NCBI GenBank assembly: GCA_030432235.1
Contig: JAUIHT010000010.1
Location: forward strand, 62,001-126,000
From: Verrucomicrobiia bacterium
Lineage (GTDB): Bacteria > Verrucomicrobiota > Verrucomicrobiia > Opitutales > Cerasicoccaceae
Length of the DNA stretch: 64,000 nt
Direction of reading: 5' to 3'
The position numbers and the translations under genes were made by a program. How positions within the stretch are numbered: the first letter of the stretch is position 1; every line of letters begins with the position of its first letter. This document shows positions 27,246 through 35,363 of this stretch, one piece after another. Under the pieces are notes generated by a model that was not told where the DNA came from, ran no database searches, and saw only the letters and a program-made list of their open reading frames with translations.

Positions 27246-27258
27246 AATGTGTCACATT
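27246..27258. promoter_or_regulatory. Palindrome upstream of the hsp20 promoter
   Basis: AATGTGTCACATT is a perfect 13-nt palindrome about 115 nt upstream of the -24/-12 element, a usual distance for enhancer-binding activator sites. Related partial motifs (AATGTGGGACAT near 27195, TGTGACAG near 27219) lie between. Confidence 0.3.
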
Positions 27259-27302
27259 GGCACGGGTATTTACCTGTGCCCGGCTCGAACCGGGCACAAA
27301 AA

Positions 27303-27376
27303 AGCCGCAGATTCACGCCGATGAAACGCAGACAAAGGGGTAATCTGCGAAAATCCGCGCGAATCTGCGGCTAAAA
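27303..27376 (-). terminator. TAGCCGCAGAT-type palindrome acting as terminator
   Basis: Arms AGCCGCAGATTC and GAATCTGCGGCT pair perfectly (12 bp, extendable to 15 of 16), with a 46-nt loop holding an inner GCAGA/TCTGC pair. On the minus strand six T follow the stem, so it can terminate the membrane-protein gene that ends at 27385. It is the complete copy of the dispersed repeat. Confidence 0.65.
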
Positions 27377-27384
27377 AACAGCTT

Positions 27385-27789
27385 CTAGGCTGCGGTCTCT
27401 TCTTTAACCCGATTGCGACGGGCGATGATGAAGGAGCGCACGCAGAGCGCCACGTAAGCGAGGCAGAGCAGGGCCATGCCGGCCTGGGAATAAAGAGCCA
27501 GCGACTCGCCGCCGTTGTTTACTTTTTCCAGGGAAGGCGGGATGCGTACGGCGGCGCCGACCAGCCCGATGAGGCCCACCAGCACGGCGGTGTGCATGAC
27601 GTGCATGTGCGCCTTGTCTTTGACTTGAGCGGCGATGAGGCCGAGCACGGCCAGAACTGCACCGAAAAAGGCTGGAATCAGCGCGGTGACGCTGACGGCT
27701 TCCTCGCCGGGCAACGGAGTACCGGTGAAATAGCCGAAGAGGCCGAGTGCGATGAGCAGAATGCCGATGATGACGGTGGGTATTGCCAT
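27385..27789 (-). CDS. Hypothetical four-helix membrane protein
   Basis: 134 aa. Four hydrophobic segments: TVIIGILLIALGLFGYF, ALIPAFFGAVLAVLGLIAA, HTAVLVGLIGLVGAAVRI and AGMALLCLAYVALCVRSFII. The loop GTPLPGEEAVSVTALIPAFFG and KAHMHVMHTA between helices 2 and 3 are distinctive, but no family name is recognised. It lies 44 nt downstream of tyrS on the same strand and may share its transcript. Confidence 0.65.
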   Translation of the reverse strand: MAIPTVIIGILLIALGLFGYFTGTPLPGEEAVSVTALIPAFFGAVLAVLGLIAAQVKDKAHMHVMHTAVLVGLIGLVGAAVRIPPSLEKVNNGGESLALYSQAGMALLCLAYVALCVRSFIIARRNRVKEETAA

Positions 27790-27833
27790 AGCTGTATGTA
27801 AAAGGTGTTTCGGGTATTGGGAAGTGAAAAGCG

Positions 27834-29015
27834 TCAGGCCACTTCGAAGAAGATGCGGCGGCCCGCCTGGATGACGACGGGGGCGACGGGCTTATCCAGA
27901 CGCAGGCCGGGGTCGGACACCTTTTCGTCATCGATGCGGACGCCGCCCTGCTCGATGAGGCGACGGATTTCCTTTTTGCTGCCAAAGAGCTCGGTGCGAA
28001 CCATGAGTTCGGTCAGCGGCATCTGCATGGTGTCGGTGTCGGCGAGGTCGCCCCACTGGAAGCGCGGCATGTCGTCGGGCTTGTCCTTTTGGGAAAAGAC
28101 CTTCTCGAACTGCTCCAGCTCATGCCGGGCTTCGTCGAGGGAGTAGAACATGGCCACGAGGGAAGAGGCCAGGCGCTTCTTGACCACCATGGGGTGCTCC
28201 TTCTTGTGGGCGTCGATGGTGTCCTCGTCGAACTCCAGCAGGTACTGGTAGTAGTCCCACATGGTATCGTCGGCGATGGACATGATCTTGCCGAACATTT
28301 CCTTGGGCGGGTCGTTGAAGGCGATGTAGTTGTCCGCGCTTTTGGACATCTTCTTGACGCCGTCGAGGCCGATGAGCAGTGGCATGGTGATGACCGCCTG
28401 CTCGGGCTGCCCGGCGTCCTTCTGCAGGGCGCGACCGACCAGCATGTTGAAAAGCTGGTCGGAGCCGCCGAGCTCGACGTCGGCCTTGAGCATGACGGAG
28501 TCGTAGCCTTGCACCAGCGGGTAGAGGAACTCCACGAGCGAAATGGGCGCGTTGGAGTTGTAGCGCTTGCTGAAATCGTCGCGCTCAAGCATGCGGGCGA
28601 CAGTCATCTTGCGCGCCAGGTTGAGGCAGTCGCCGAAGTTCATTTCGCTGAACCACTCGCTGTTGTAGCGAACGAGGGTGCGCTCTTCGTCGAGGATTTT
28701 GAAAGCCTGGTCGAGATAGGTGTCGGCGTTGGCCTGGACCTCCTCGTAGGTCAGGACAGGGCGGGTGTCGTTGCGGCCGGAGGGGTCGCCGATGGTGGCG
28801 GTGTAATCGCCGATGAGCAGGATGCAGTCGTGCCCCATGTCCTGGAACTGGCGCATCTTGTTAAAGACGACCATGTGGCCGAAGGTCAGGTCCGGCCGGG
28901 TGGGGTCGACCCCCAGCTTGACGCGTAGTTTCTTGCCCGCGCGGATGCGCTCGAGCAGCTCTTCGCCGCCGATGACGTTCTCGGCGTTCTGATTGATGAT
29001 GTCCAGTCGGCTCAT
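27834..29015 (-). CDS. tyrS: Tyrosyl-tRNA synthetase
   Basis: 393 aa, class I. The HIGH-type motif is degenerate (PDLTFGHMVVFNKMRQFQD, about 41-59); the KMSKS loop is exact (GLDGVKKMSKSADNYIAF, near 228). The C-terminal S4-like domain is seen as KKEIRRLIEQGGVRIDDEKVSDPGL. It charges tRNA-Tyr. The length and VKLGVDPTRPDLTFGHM fit the type-2 (TyrZ-like) bacterial enzymes. Confidence 0.95.
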   Translation of the reverse strand: MSRLDIINQNAENVIGGEELLERIRAGKKLRVKLGVDPTRPDLTFGHMVVFNKMRQFQDMGHDCILLIGDYTATIGDPSGRNDTRPVLTYEEVQANADTYLDQAFKILDEERTLVRYNSEWFSEMNFGDCLNLARKMTVARMLERDDFSKRYNSNAPISLVEFLYPLVQGYDSVMLKADVELGGSDQLFNMLVGRALQKDAGQPEQAVITMPLLIGLDGVKKMSKSADNYIAFNDPPKEMFGKIMSIADDTMWDYYQYLLEFDEDTIDAHKKEHPMVVKKRLASSLVAMFYSLDEARHELEQFEKVFSQKDKPDDMPRFQWGDLADTDTMQMPLTELMVRTELFGSKKEIRRLIEQGGVRIDDEKVSDPGLRLDKPVAPVVIQAGRRIFFEVA

Positions 29016-29068
29016 GGGGATTTCTGAAAAGAGGGAGAGCTAATAGCGGATAACACGGCGCTTAAAGC

Positions 29069-29097
29069 AAAAAAGCCACAGCCCAAAGACCGCAGCT
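29069..29097 (-). terminator. Terminator of the decayed PEP-CTERM gene
   Basis: On the minus strand a 10-bp stem rich in G-U pairs (AGCTGCGGTC with GGCTGTGGCT) and a small loop is followed by six T. It lies 25 nt after the stop of the PEP-CTERM remnant and before tyrS. Confidence 0.4.
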
Positions 29098-29121
29098 GAC
29101 CGGAGTTCCCCCGGTAGCTTA

Positions 29122-29211
29122 TCAGGCGGCCTTACGTTTTCTACTCAGATGGCCCAGCCCGGCAGCCCCCAGGGCCAGGGAGGCTTCCATGGTGTTGAGT
29201 TTGCCGGAAGG
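29122..29211 (-). pseudogene. 3' remnant of a PEP-CTERM gene
   Basis: On the minus strand the open stretch 29211 to 29122 reads PSGKLNTMEASLALGAAGLG then HLSRKRKAA and a stop. The LALGAAGL-(x)n-RKRK ending closely matches the PEP-CTERM protein at 1176-1898 (ALALGAAGLRRW). The PEP triad itself is not preserved and a TAG closes the frame at 29212-29214, so only the sorting tail of a lost gene remains. Confidence 0.5.
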
Positions 29212-29337
29212 CTACGTCTCTACCGAAACGTTTGCCGGTTAGGAAGTTTCGTGTCCCGACGGGCATGGTAATTGCAGTATTGTTACGCTTACGTGACTTT
29301 CAAATTTTATCGATATGGCGTATTGCCTAGGGGACAA

Positions 29338-32316
29338 ATGACTCTACGGTGGGCCTCCATGCGGAGGAGCTACCGATGGTTGCTTGGGGTGATGGTGTGT
29401 GCCATGACCTGTCTCGCGCTTCCCGCGAAGGCCCAGAATTACAGCGAGCGGACGCGCGTGGGCAAAGCTGCCGTGACCATGCAGGCTTTGCTTCAGGAGG
29501 GCGTGCAGGCTTTTCAGCAGGGAGATTATAAAAAGGCGGCCGAGTCCTTTACCCGGTTGGAGGCGGACTTCGGCAAGGAACCGCAGTACAAGCCCCTTCC
29601 GCGTACGCTGCTGCCCATCTGGGCCTATGCCGAGGCACGTTCGGACAATCCCGACAAGGCCATTGAGCTCTTTGAACGTTTTCTGAAGGAGTACCCCGAT
29701 GCCACCTCCCAGCAGGCTTTTGTGCTCTACTCACTGGCCCAGGCGCATCAGGCCGCCGACGATCCGCGCAAGGCCATCGACGCCTACCAGCGTTTTATCG
29801 AGATTTCTCCCGACAGCCCCGAGGCTGTGCTCAGCGCCATGCGGCAGAGCGACCTGTACTTCGAAATGGGCGAAAACGAGGAGGGCATCAAGCGCCTGGT
29901 GGGCTTTTCCAATTCGGAGAAGGTGCCGTCGAGTTTGCAGGCCCAGGCCCGCCTGCGCGCCATCCAGAAGGCGCAGGAGCTGGGCCGGATGGAGCAGTCC
30001 GCCGAGCTGCTGCTGACGCGCCAGTGGGATATCCAGTCGATGCCGGAGCTGGCCGTGCTGGCTTTCTCCGCGCTCAAGGCCGGCGACGCCCTCATGAAGC
30101 TGGAGGACCGCGAAGCCGACGCCGTGCGGCTCTACCGTCTCGTCCCGCCCAAGTGGCAGCTCGTCAACGTGCAGCGGCAAAAATTGCAGTCCTTGAAAAA
30201 TGCCTACGCCGATAAGCAACGGGATGCCAGCGCAGGCCTTCAGGGTGACGCCATTTGGAGCGATTATTTTCGCAACCTCATCACTCAGGTGCAGGGCGGT
30301 CTGGATACGCTGGAGCAAACCGAGGACTACACGCCGGGCATGCAGATGCGCCTCGGCCAGGCGTTCCTCCTGCTCGGGCGCAACCGCGAGGCCTACGTGC
30401 TCTACGAAACGCTGGCCGAAAATCCCGACCTCGATAAAGACTTTCGCTCCGCCGCGCACTACCGCTGGATTCTCAGCGCCAACGCGCTGGAGCAGTGGGA
30501 CGACTCCCTGCGTATCGCGCGAAGCTTTCTCGAGCGTTATCCGGGCAATCCGCTCGCGCCGGAAGCGCTCTACCTGATCGCCAACGCCTACCACGAGCAG
30601 ATGCGTTATGCCGACGCCATTCCGGTGCTCGACGATTTGCTGGCGAATTATCCGGACCATCGTCTGGCCTCGCGCTGGCTCTTCACACGTGGCTTCAACA
30701 AGGCGCTCAATCAGGAAAACGCCGCCGCGCGGGAGGACTTCGAAGCCTACCTGGCGCGCTACCCCGACGGCCAGCAGCTCAACGACGCGCGCCTGTGGTT
30801 CGCCCTGACCTGGTTTTTTGAAAAGCACTACGAGGAGGCCATGGCCGCCTTCGACGCCGCGCTCACGCAGGTGCCGAAGTCCGACTACGTTTACCCCGAG
30901 CTGGTTTATCGCCGCGCCAGCACGCTGTACTCCATGCGTGACTACGACGCGGCTCTGGTCGCCATCGACGACTTCCTGGCCAAGTACCCCAAGGACCAGC
31001 GCGCGCCCGAGGCCCGCGTCCTGCGTGGCGACATCCTGATGGGGCAGGGTGATTTGCTGGCGGCCTCGACGGCCTTCGCGCAGGTGACGCCCGAGGCGGG
31101 CCCTCTGTATGCCTACGCCATTTTCCAGCGGGCAAAGATTTTCCGCGCCCTGGAGGAGTACGACCTGATGATCTCCCATTTTCAGGCCTATCTCGACAAC
31201 GAGGACGTGCCGGAGAAAATCCGTCTGGCCGAGGCCCTCTACTGGATTGGCTGGGCCTACCAGCAAAAGGGTGAAACCGCGCAGGCCTTCCCCATCTTTA
31301 TGGATGCGCTCGTGCGTTATGGTGACGACCCCGAGGCGGGTGAGACCGACGGCATCCTGCAGGCCCTGCAAAAGCTGCATACTCAGTACCGGCGCGGCGA
31401 AGCACCTCTGGAAGCCTCCAGCGCACTGGCCGGCGAGCTGCTTACCGCAGAAGACTTTACGGACTTTCTCGCCGCCCAGCGCGAGCAGGCCCTCAAGAAA
31501 AAGGAGCTGACCTGGTACTCGCGCGTGAGTCTCTATCTGGCGGGGCTGGAAGAGAAGCGCAAAAACCACGACCGCGCCGAGGCCTACCGTTGGGAGACCA
31601 TTGAGAAGGTGCCCGAGGACAAACTCGACGCACAGGGGCTGGCCGAGTTGGGGCTGCTTTTACAGAACGGCGGTTTCGAATCGGCCCGCGACTACTTCGA
31701 CCGTCTGCTGGAAGAATATCCGGGGCGCTTTCACACCGGGGCGGCTTACTACGGCATGGCCCGCATCGCCCTGGCCGAGGGCGATCTCGTCGGAGCACGG
31801 GCCTGGCTCCAGCAATTCAAGGCCGAGGCGCCCCTGCATCCGCTCAGCACGGAGGTCACCTTGCTCTACGCCGATGTGCTGATCCAATCGGGGCAAACCG
31901 AGCAGGCGGTGGAAGCGCTGGAGGATTTGCTGCGGCTGAAGACCGCCCGGGGGCGTCCGCATGCCCAAGCCCTGGCCGGCATCGCGCGCGCCTACGAGAC
32001 CTCACGCGAGCCGCGCAAAGCCATCGCGTACTATCAGCGCATTTATACGGTCTACCGGGCCTACCCGGATCTGCTTGCGCCTGCCTACTTGCGCAGCGCC
32101 ACACTTTTCGAGGAAATCGGTGACCAACGCGCCGCCTTCAATACCTACCAGGAAATGCTCAAGGATGAGCGGCTGAAGGAATTCGAGGCCTATGCCGTGG
32201 CCCAGAAGGAAGCCGCCCGCCTCGAGGCCATCTTGCCGCCCGAGCCTGAGTCTGTGCCACCCGAGCCGGAACCAGAGACCGCTGCCAACCCCGTGGAAGA
32301 GGAGGGCGCGATATGA
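29338..32316 (+). CDS. Large secreted TPR-repeat protein
   Basis: 992 aa from ATG 29338 (TAGGGGA lies just upstream; an open frame continues to 29272). A signal peptide is seen (WLLGVMVCAMTCLALPAKAQ). The rest is almost entirely TPR and Sel1-like repeats, e.g. GVQAFQQGDYKKAAESFTRLE, DNPDKAIELFERFLKEYPD, DPRKAIDAYQRFIEISPDSPEA and later units, so it is a periplasmic scaffold. It ends in a Pro/Glu-rich tail. The next gene overlaps its stop (ATGA). With the ExbB-like gene downstream it resembles the TPR-ExbB clusters of PVC bacteria. Confidence 0.85.
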   Translation: MTLRWASMRRSYRWLLGVMVCAMTCLALPAKAQNYSERTRVGKAAVTMQALLQEGVQAFQQGDYKKAAESFTRLEADFGKEPQYKPLPRTLLPIWAYAEARSDNPDKAIELFERFLKEYPDATSQQAFVLYSLAQAHQAADDPRKAIDAYQRFIEISPDSPEAVLSAMRQSDLYFEMGENEEGIKRLVGFSNSEKVPSSLQAQARLRAIQKAQELGRMEQSAELLLTRQWDIQSMPELAVLAFSALKAGDALMKLEDREADAVRLYRLVPPKWQLVNVQRQKLQSLKNAYADKQRDASAGLQGDAIWSDYFRNLITQVQGGLDTLEQTEDYTPGMQMRLGQAFLLLGRNREAYVLYETLAENPDLDKDFRSAAHYRWILSANALEQWDDSLRIARSFLERYPGNPLAPEALYLIANAYHEQMRYADAIPVLDDLLANYPDHRLASRWLFTRGFNKALNQENAAAREDFEAYLARYPDGQQLNDARLWFALTWFFEKHYEEAMAAFDAALTQVPKSDYVYPELVYRRASTLYSMRDYDAALVAIDDFLAKYPKDQRAPEARVLRGDILMGQGDLLAASTAFAQVTPEAGPLYAYAIFQRAKIFRALEEYDLMISHFQAYLDNEDVPEKIRLAEALYWIGWAYQQKGETAQAFPIFMDALVRYGDDPEAGETDGILQALQKLHTQYRRGEAPLEASSALAGELLTAEDFTDFLAAQREQALKKKELTWYSRVSLYLAGLEEKRKNHDRAEAYRWETIEKVPEDKLDAQGLAELGLLLQNGGFESARDYFDRLLEEYPGRFHTGAAYYGMARIALAEGDLVGARAWLQQFKAEAPLHPLSTEVTLLYADVLIQSGQTEQAVEALEDLLRLKTARGRPHAQALAGIARAYETSREPRKAIAYYQRIYTVYRAYPDLLAPAYLRSATLFEEIGDQRAAFNTYQEMLKDERLKEFEAYAVAQKEAARLEAILPPEPESVPPEPEPETAANPVEEEGAI

Positions 32317-33239
32317 AAACGATGAAAGAGGAAAGCAGAAAGATGAGAGGAAGGTACATTGGCTTGATGCTTTTCTTCATCTGCCTGATGGGCGGAAGAC
32401 TTCACGGTCAGCAGGCGGCGGACTTGTCCGTGCTGAATGAGCCGTCGAGCCTGTACCAGAAAAATGGACGCGGCATGACCGGACAGGCCGTCGGTGTGGT
32501 GGACGACCGGCTGGTCTTCAAGGGCAACGCCGCCGGGGGCTCCGTCGAATACAGCTTTTCGAAGGATGAGGTGGAGCGTCTGGACTTCCCAGGCAACGAA
32601 CTGATCATTCAAGCCAACTCACTGCTGGATCAGGGGCGCTACAAGGAGGCCGTTGCCATCATGGAGGCTCTATACCAGCAGCGCGCACGCTTCTTCGCCT
32701 TTATGCCGGAGTCGGATGTGATCTGGTTCCAGAAGCTGGCCGATGGCGCCTATGCGGCAGGCGATTACTTTCTGGCCGTAGGCGTGGCACGGAATGTCCG
32801 GCCCTACGTCACCGATGCGCGCATACGCAGGGAACTATACGACCGCGAACTGCTGGCACACTATCACCTGCCACTGCTGGATAAGACTCAGGCTCTGGCC
32901 GACGAGTGGGTCGAAAACTGGGAGCCCTATGGAGAATCCGCCCTCGGCTGGTACGTTCTTGGCCAACTGGCTTACGACCGTGACGAGCCGGATGAGGCTC
33001 TCTGGCTGTGTCTGCGGCCCATCGTTTTTTCATCGCAATTCCACACCGACTTTCTGGGGCACGCCTATGCGCTGGCCATCGGCGCGGCCGTCGAAGTCGA
33101 GGACTTTTCCCAAGCCGAACAACTGCTCCAGGAGATGAAGGAGCGTAACCTCGCCTGGCCGGAAGAGCCCAAGCTCGAAGCTTTCAAGACCTACTACGTC
33201 GAAGGCATTCCGGTCCCGGAGGAGGAATCCACCAGCTAA
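32313..33239 (+). CDS. Secreted hypothetical protein with TPR-like helices
   Basis: 308 aa. A signal peptide follows an unusual polar leader: MKTMKEESRKMRGRYIGLMLF, then FFICLMGGRLHG. The leader DNA is one of the oligopurine repeats found elsewhere in the window, so the true start may be an internal Met (32343). The mature protein has a beta-rich part (GQAVGVVDDRLVFKGNAAGGSVEYSF, about 55-90) and then paired helices (RYKEAVAIMEALYQQRARFF onwards). Start overlaps the stop of the TPR gene by 4 nt; the ExbB-like gene follows after 37 nt. Confidence 0.7.
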   Translation: MKTMKEESRKMRGRYIGLMLFFICLMGGRLHGQQAADLSVLNEPSSLYQKNGRGMTGQAVGVVDDRLVFKGNAAGGSVEYSFSKDEVERLDFPGNELIIQANSLLDQGRYKEAVAIMEALYQQRARFFAFMPESDVIWFQKLADGAYAAGDYFLAVGVARNVRPYVTDARIRRELYDRELLAHYHLPLLDKTQALADEWVENWEPYGESALGWYVLGQLAYDRDEPDEALWLCLRPIVFSSQFHTDFLGHAYALAIGAAVEVEDFSQAEQLLQEMKERNLAWPEEPKLEAFKTYYVEGIPVPEEESTS

Positions 33240-33276
33240 CCCATTTCAAAGCATCAATCCAAAACCAAACACGACT

Positions 33277-34050
33277 ATGCACACGATAACGAACCTGCGC
33301 CTGCGCTTTCTCTCCCTTTTCCTGCTGGCCATACCGCTGATGCTCCAGGCTCAGGAAGAAGCTGCCGAGGAGGCTGTCGGCTCGGGCGGGCAGAGCCTCT
33401 GGGGGCTGATCATGCAGGGCGGCTGGGCCATGTGGCCGCTCGGTCTTTGCTGCCTCGCAGTCATCTTTCTGACCATCTATTGCTACCGCGAGACGGCCCG
33501 TAAGAAATTCATCCCCGACGCCATCTTGCCGCAGGTAAGCGCTTACCTGCAGGCCCGGCAGGTCGCCGAGGCGTCCCAGACGCTCTCCACGCAACCCAGT
33601 ATGCTCAGCCGCCTCCTCAACATCGGTTTGCAAAAAGCCCGGCCGGACTGGCCCGACGCCAACAAGGCCAAGATCGAACTGGTCGTGGGCGAGTCTCTCG
33701 AAGCCGAGGAGAACACGCTCGGGCAGTGGGTCAATTACCTGAACGTGGTCGCCGCCGTGGCACCGATGATCGGACTGCTCGGTACCGTCAGCGGTATGAT
33801 CAGCGCTTTCCAGACCATTTCCCAAGGGGGTATGGGCCGCCCGGAATTGCTCGCCGGCGACATTGGTGAGGCGCTCATTACCACGGCCACCGGCCTGGTC
33901 ATCGGTATCCCAGCCATGGTGTGCTATTTCATTATGAAAAACCGCCTCGGCAGCATGATCATCGCCACGGCGCAGACTGCGTCCAACCTCATCGACGAGC
34001 TTGCCGGCGAACACGCTGCCGTAGAATACGTCGAAGCCGAGGAAGAATAG
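33277..34050 (+). CDS. MotA/TolQ/ExbB proton channel family protein
   Basis: 257 aa. After a cleavable-looking N-terminal segment (LRFLSLFLLAIPLMLQAQ) there are three membrane helices: WAMWPLGLCCLAVIFLTIYCY (about 47-67), NVVAAVAPMIGLLGTVSGMI (about 150-170) and ITTATGLVIGIPAMVCYFIM (about 195-215). APMIGLLGTVSGMI is the family signature of TolQ/ExbB. Such proteins pass protons to energise a TonB- or TolA-type partner across the periplasm. An ExbD/TolR gene normally follows; none does here, as the next gene is on the other strand. Confidence 0.9.
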   Translation: MHTITNLRLRFLSLFLLAIPLMLQAQEEAAEEAVGSGGQSLWGLIMQGGWAMWPLGLCCLAVIFLTIYCYRETARKKFIPDAILPQVSAYLQARQVAEASQTLSTQPSMLSRLLNIGLQKARPDWPDANKAKIELVVGESLEAEENTLGQWVNYLNVVAAVAPMIGLLGTVSGMISAFQTISQGGMGRPELLAGDIGEALITTATGLVIGIPAMVCYFIMKNRLGSMIIATAQTASNLIDELAGEHAAVEYVEAEEE

Positions 34051-34086
34051 TCAGCCGACTGGGGACAATTGTCAGGCGAAGCATGT

Positions 34087-34127
34087 GCGCGATGGACAAG
34101 CCCCCTCTTTGTCCAGTGCGGTCGCGC
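34087..34127. terminator. Bidirectional hairpin between exbB-like and rrf2 genes
   Basis: Arms TGGACAA/TTGTCCA extended by GCGCGA/TCGCGC across a 6-nt bulge. It lies in the gap between convergent stop codons but has no T-run. Confidence 0.4.
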
Positions 34128-34129
34128 CC

Positions 34130-34540
34130 TTAGATGTAGTACATGTCGCCGGGTGCGGGCATCATCTGCTGCAGGGATATCTTTTGCAGCGCCTCTTCGA
34201 GACATCCCGAGACTTCGCCCCAGGCTTTGGCCACTTGGGGGCCTGACTGCCCGGCCTCGCCCGGGTGCGAATCGAGGAAGTCCGCATCGATAACCCCGAC
34301 GATGTCCTTGAGCGAAATCGCTTCGGGCGCACGGGCCAGTGCGTAGCCGCCTTGCTTGCCCCGTTTGCTGTTGATGAGACCTCCGTTGCGCAGCTCGTTG
34401 AGGATTTGCACCAAGTAGTTGGCCGGCACGGCCTCGGCGGCGGCAAGCTCCTCAATGTGGGCCAGCGTACCCGTGCCATGATAGCGCCCGAGCTGGGCGA
34501 GGACGCGGCAGGCGTATTCCACTTTCAGGGATAGCTTCAT
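34130..34540 (-). CDS. Rrf2-family transcriptional regulator
   Basis: 136 aa. The winged helix is at the N-terminus: MKLSLKVEYACRVLAQLGRY, VPANYLVQILNELRNGGLI and SKRGKQGGYALARAPEAIS. Fe-S Rrf2 proteins (IscR, NsrR) carry three Cys after residue 90; here the only later Cys is in GEVSGCLEEAL, so it probably does not hold a cluster and may resemble CymR. Target unknown. It lies 63 nt from the Fur-like gene on the same strand. Confidence 0.85.
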   Translation of the reverse strand: MKLSLKVEYACRVLAQLGRYHGTGTLAHIEELAAAEAVPANYLVQILNELRNGGLINSKRGKQGGYALARAPEAISLKDIVGVIDADFLDSHPGEAGQSGPQVAKAWGEVSGCLEEALQKISLQQMMPAPGDMYYI

Positions 34541-34603
34541 TTGCCTACCACGCTGTAGGGCGTCCTGTAGCTGGCAAGGTTAAAGGGAATGCAGCCCCTG
34601 AGG

Positions 34604-34987
34604 CTACTTGCCCCGTTTGCCGAACGTGCCGCGCAGAACCAGATCGTAGCGTTGCAGCTTGAAATACTTGGGAAGAGGCGGGAGCGAGACCTTGCCGGAG
34701 TCTGCCGGGAGGAACTCGGCCCGGCCGCTGTCTTCGCAATAAAGAAGTATGGCGCCCGGCTTGCGGGGGCTGGCGTAACACCGCGCCAAACCCGGCAAGT
34801 GCACTGCCTCGACGAGGCCTTCTTCCTCCAGTTTTTTTAAATTGCGGTAGATGGTCGCAAGTCCGATTTTGGGGCTGGTTCGGCTGGCAATATCCTGAAT
34901 TTCTTTGGGTTGTAGCGGCTTGTCGGCCGTCTTCAGGGCATTGCGAATGGCTGAGCGTTGTCTGGTCTCTCGGGAGTGGAACGGCAT
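34604..34987 (-). CDS. Fur-family-like regulator with degenerate metal sites
   Basis: 127 aa from ATG 34987; the longer frame to 35041 adds residues without family similarity. The N-terminal winged helix is clear: RETRQRSAIRNALKTADKPL, LQPKEIQDIASRT, IGLATIYRNLKKLEEEGLVEAV. In the second half the HHxHxxCxxCG signature of Fur/Zur/PerR is replaced by AILLYCEDSGRAEFLPADSG, without paired Cys or the His cluster. It may be a metal-independent or divergent Fur paralogue. Confidence 0.75.
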   Translation of the reverse strand: MPFHSRETRQRSAIRNALKTADKPLQPKEIQDIASRTSPKIGLATIYRNLKKLEEEGLVEAVHLPGLARCYASPRKPGAILLYCEDSGRAEFLPADSGKVSLPPLPKYFKLQRYDLVLRGTFGKRGK

Positions 34988-35161
34988 ACAGAACGGATAC
35001 GGTTGCTTGGAATCACTGTAAAATAGTATGATATAGTGCATGTGAAGTAAAAAATAGCTAATTTTCTTATTGATAATCCATTACCAATAAGAATTCGGGT
35101 ACAACCGAACCTGCTTGCTATCAAGAAGATGCCCAGATTTTGCAGCGCTAAGCGCCTGATC

Positions 35162-35236
<75 letters not shown>

Positions 35237-35363
35237 GTGTAGGAAAAGATTGGGAAATTAGCCTTTGAGCGCGTCGAGTCAAGGCGAGAAAATCCATCCG
35301 GGCTGGCAAAATGTAGACTTTTATGCTTTTTCAATTTAGATTTTCTTATTGAAGGCGTCCGAG

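Noticed and set aside
27276-27297. GTGCCCGG/CCGGGCAC hairpin followed by A-run on the plus strand
   Set aside because: The A-run is on the wrong side for a terminator of the minus-strand gene nearby.
29731-31569. Minus-strand frame of 612 aa across the TPR gene
   Set aside because: Antisense shadow of the TPR protein.
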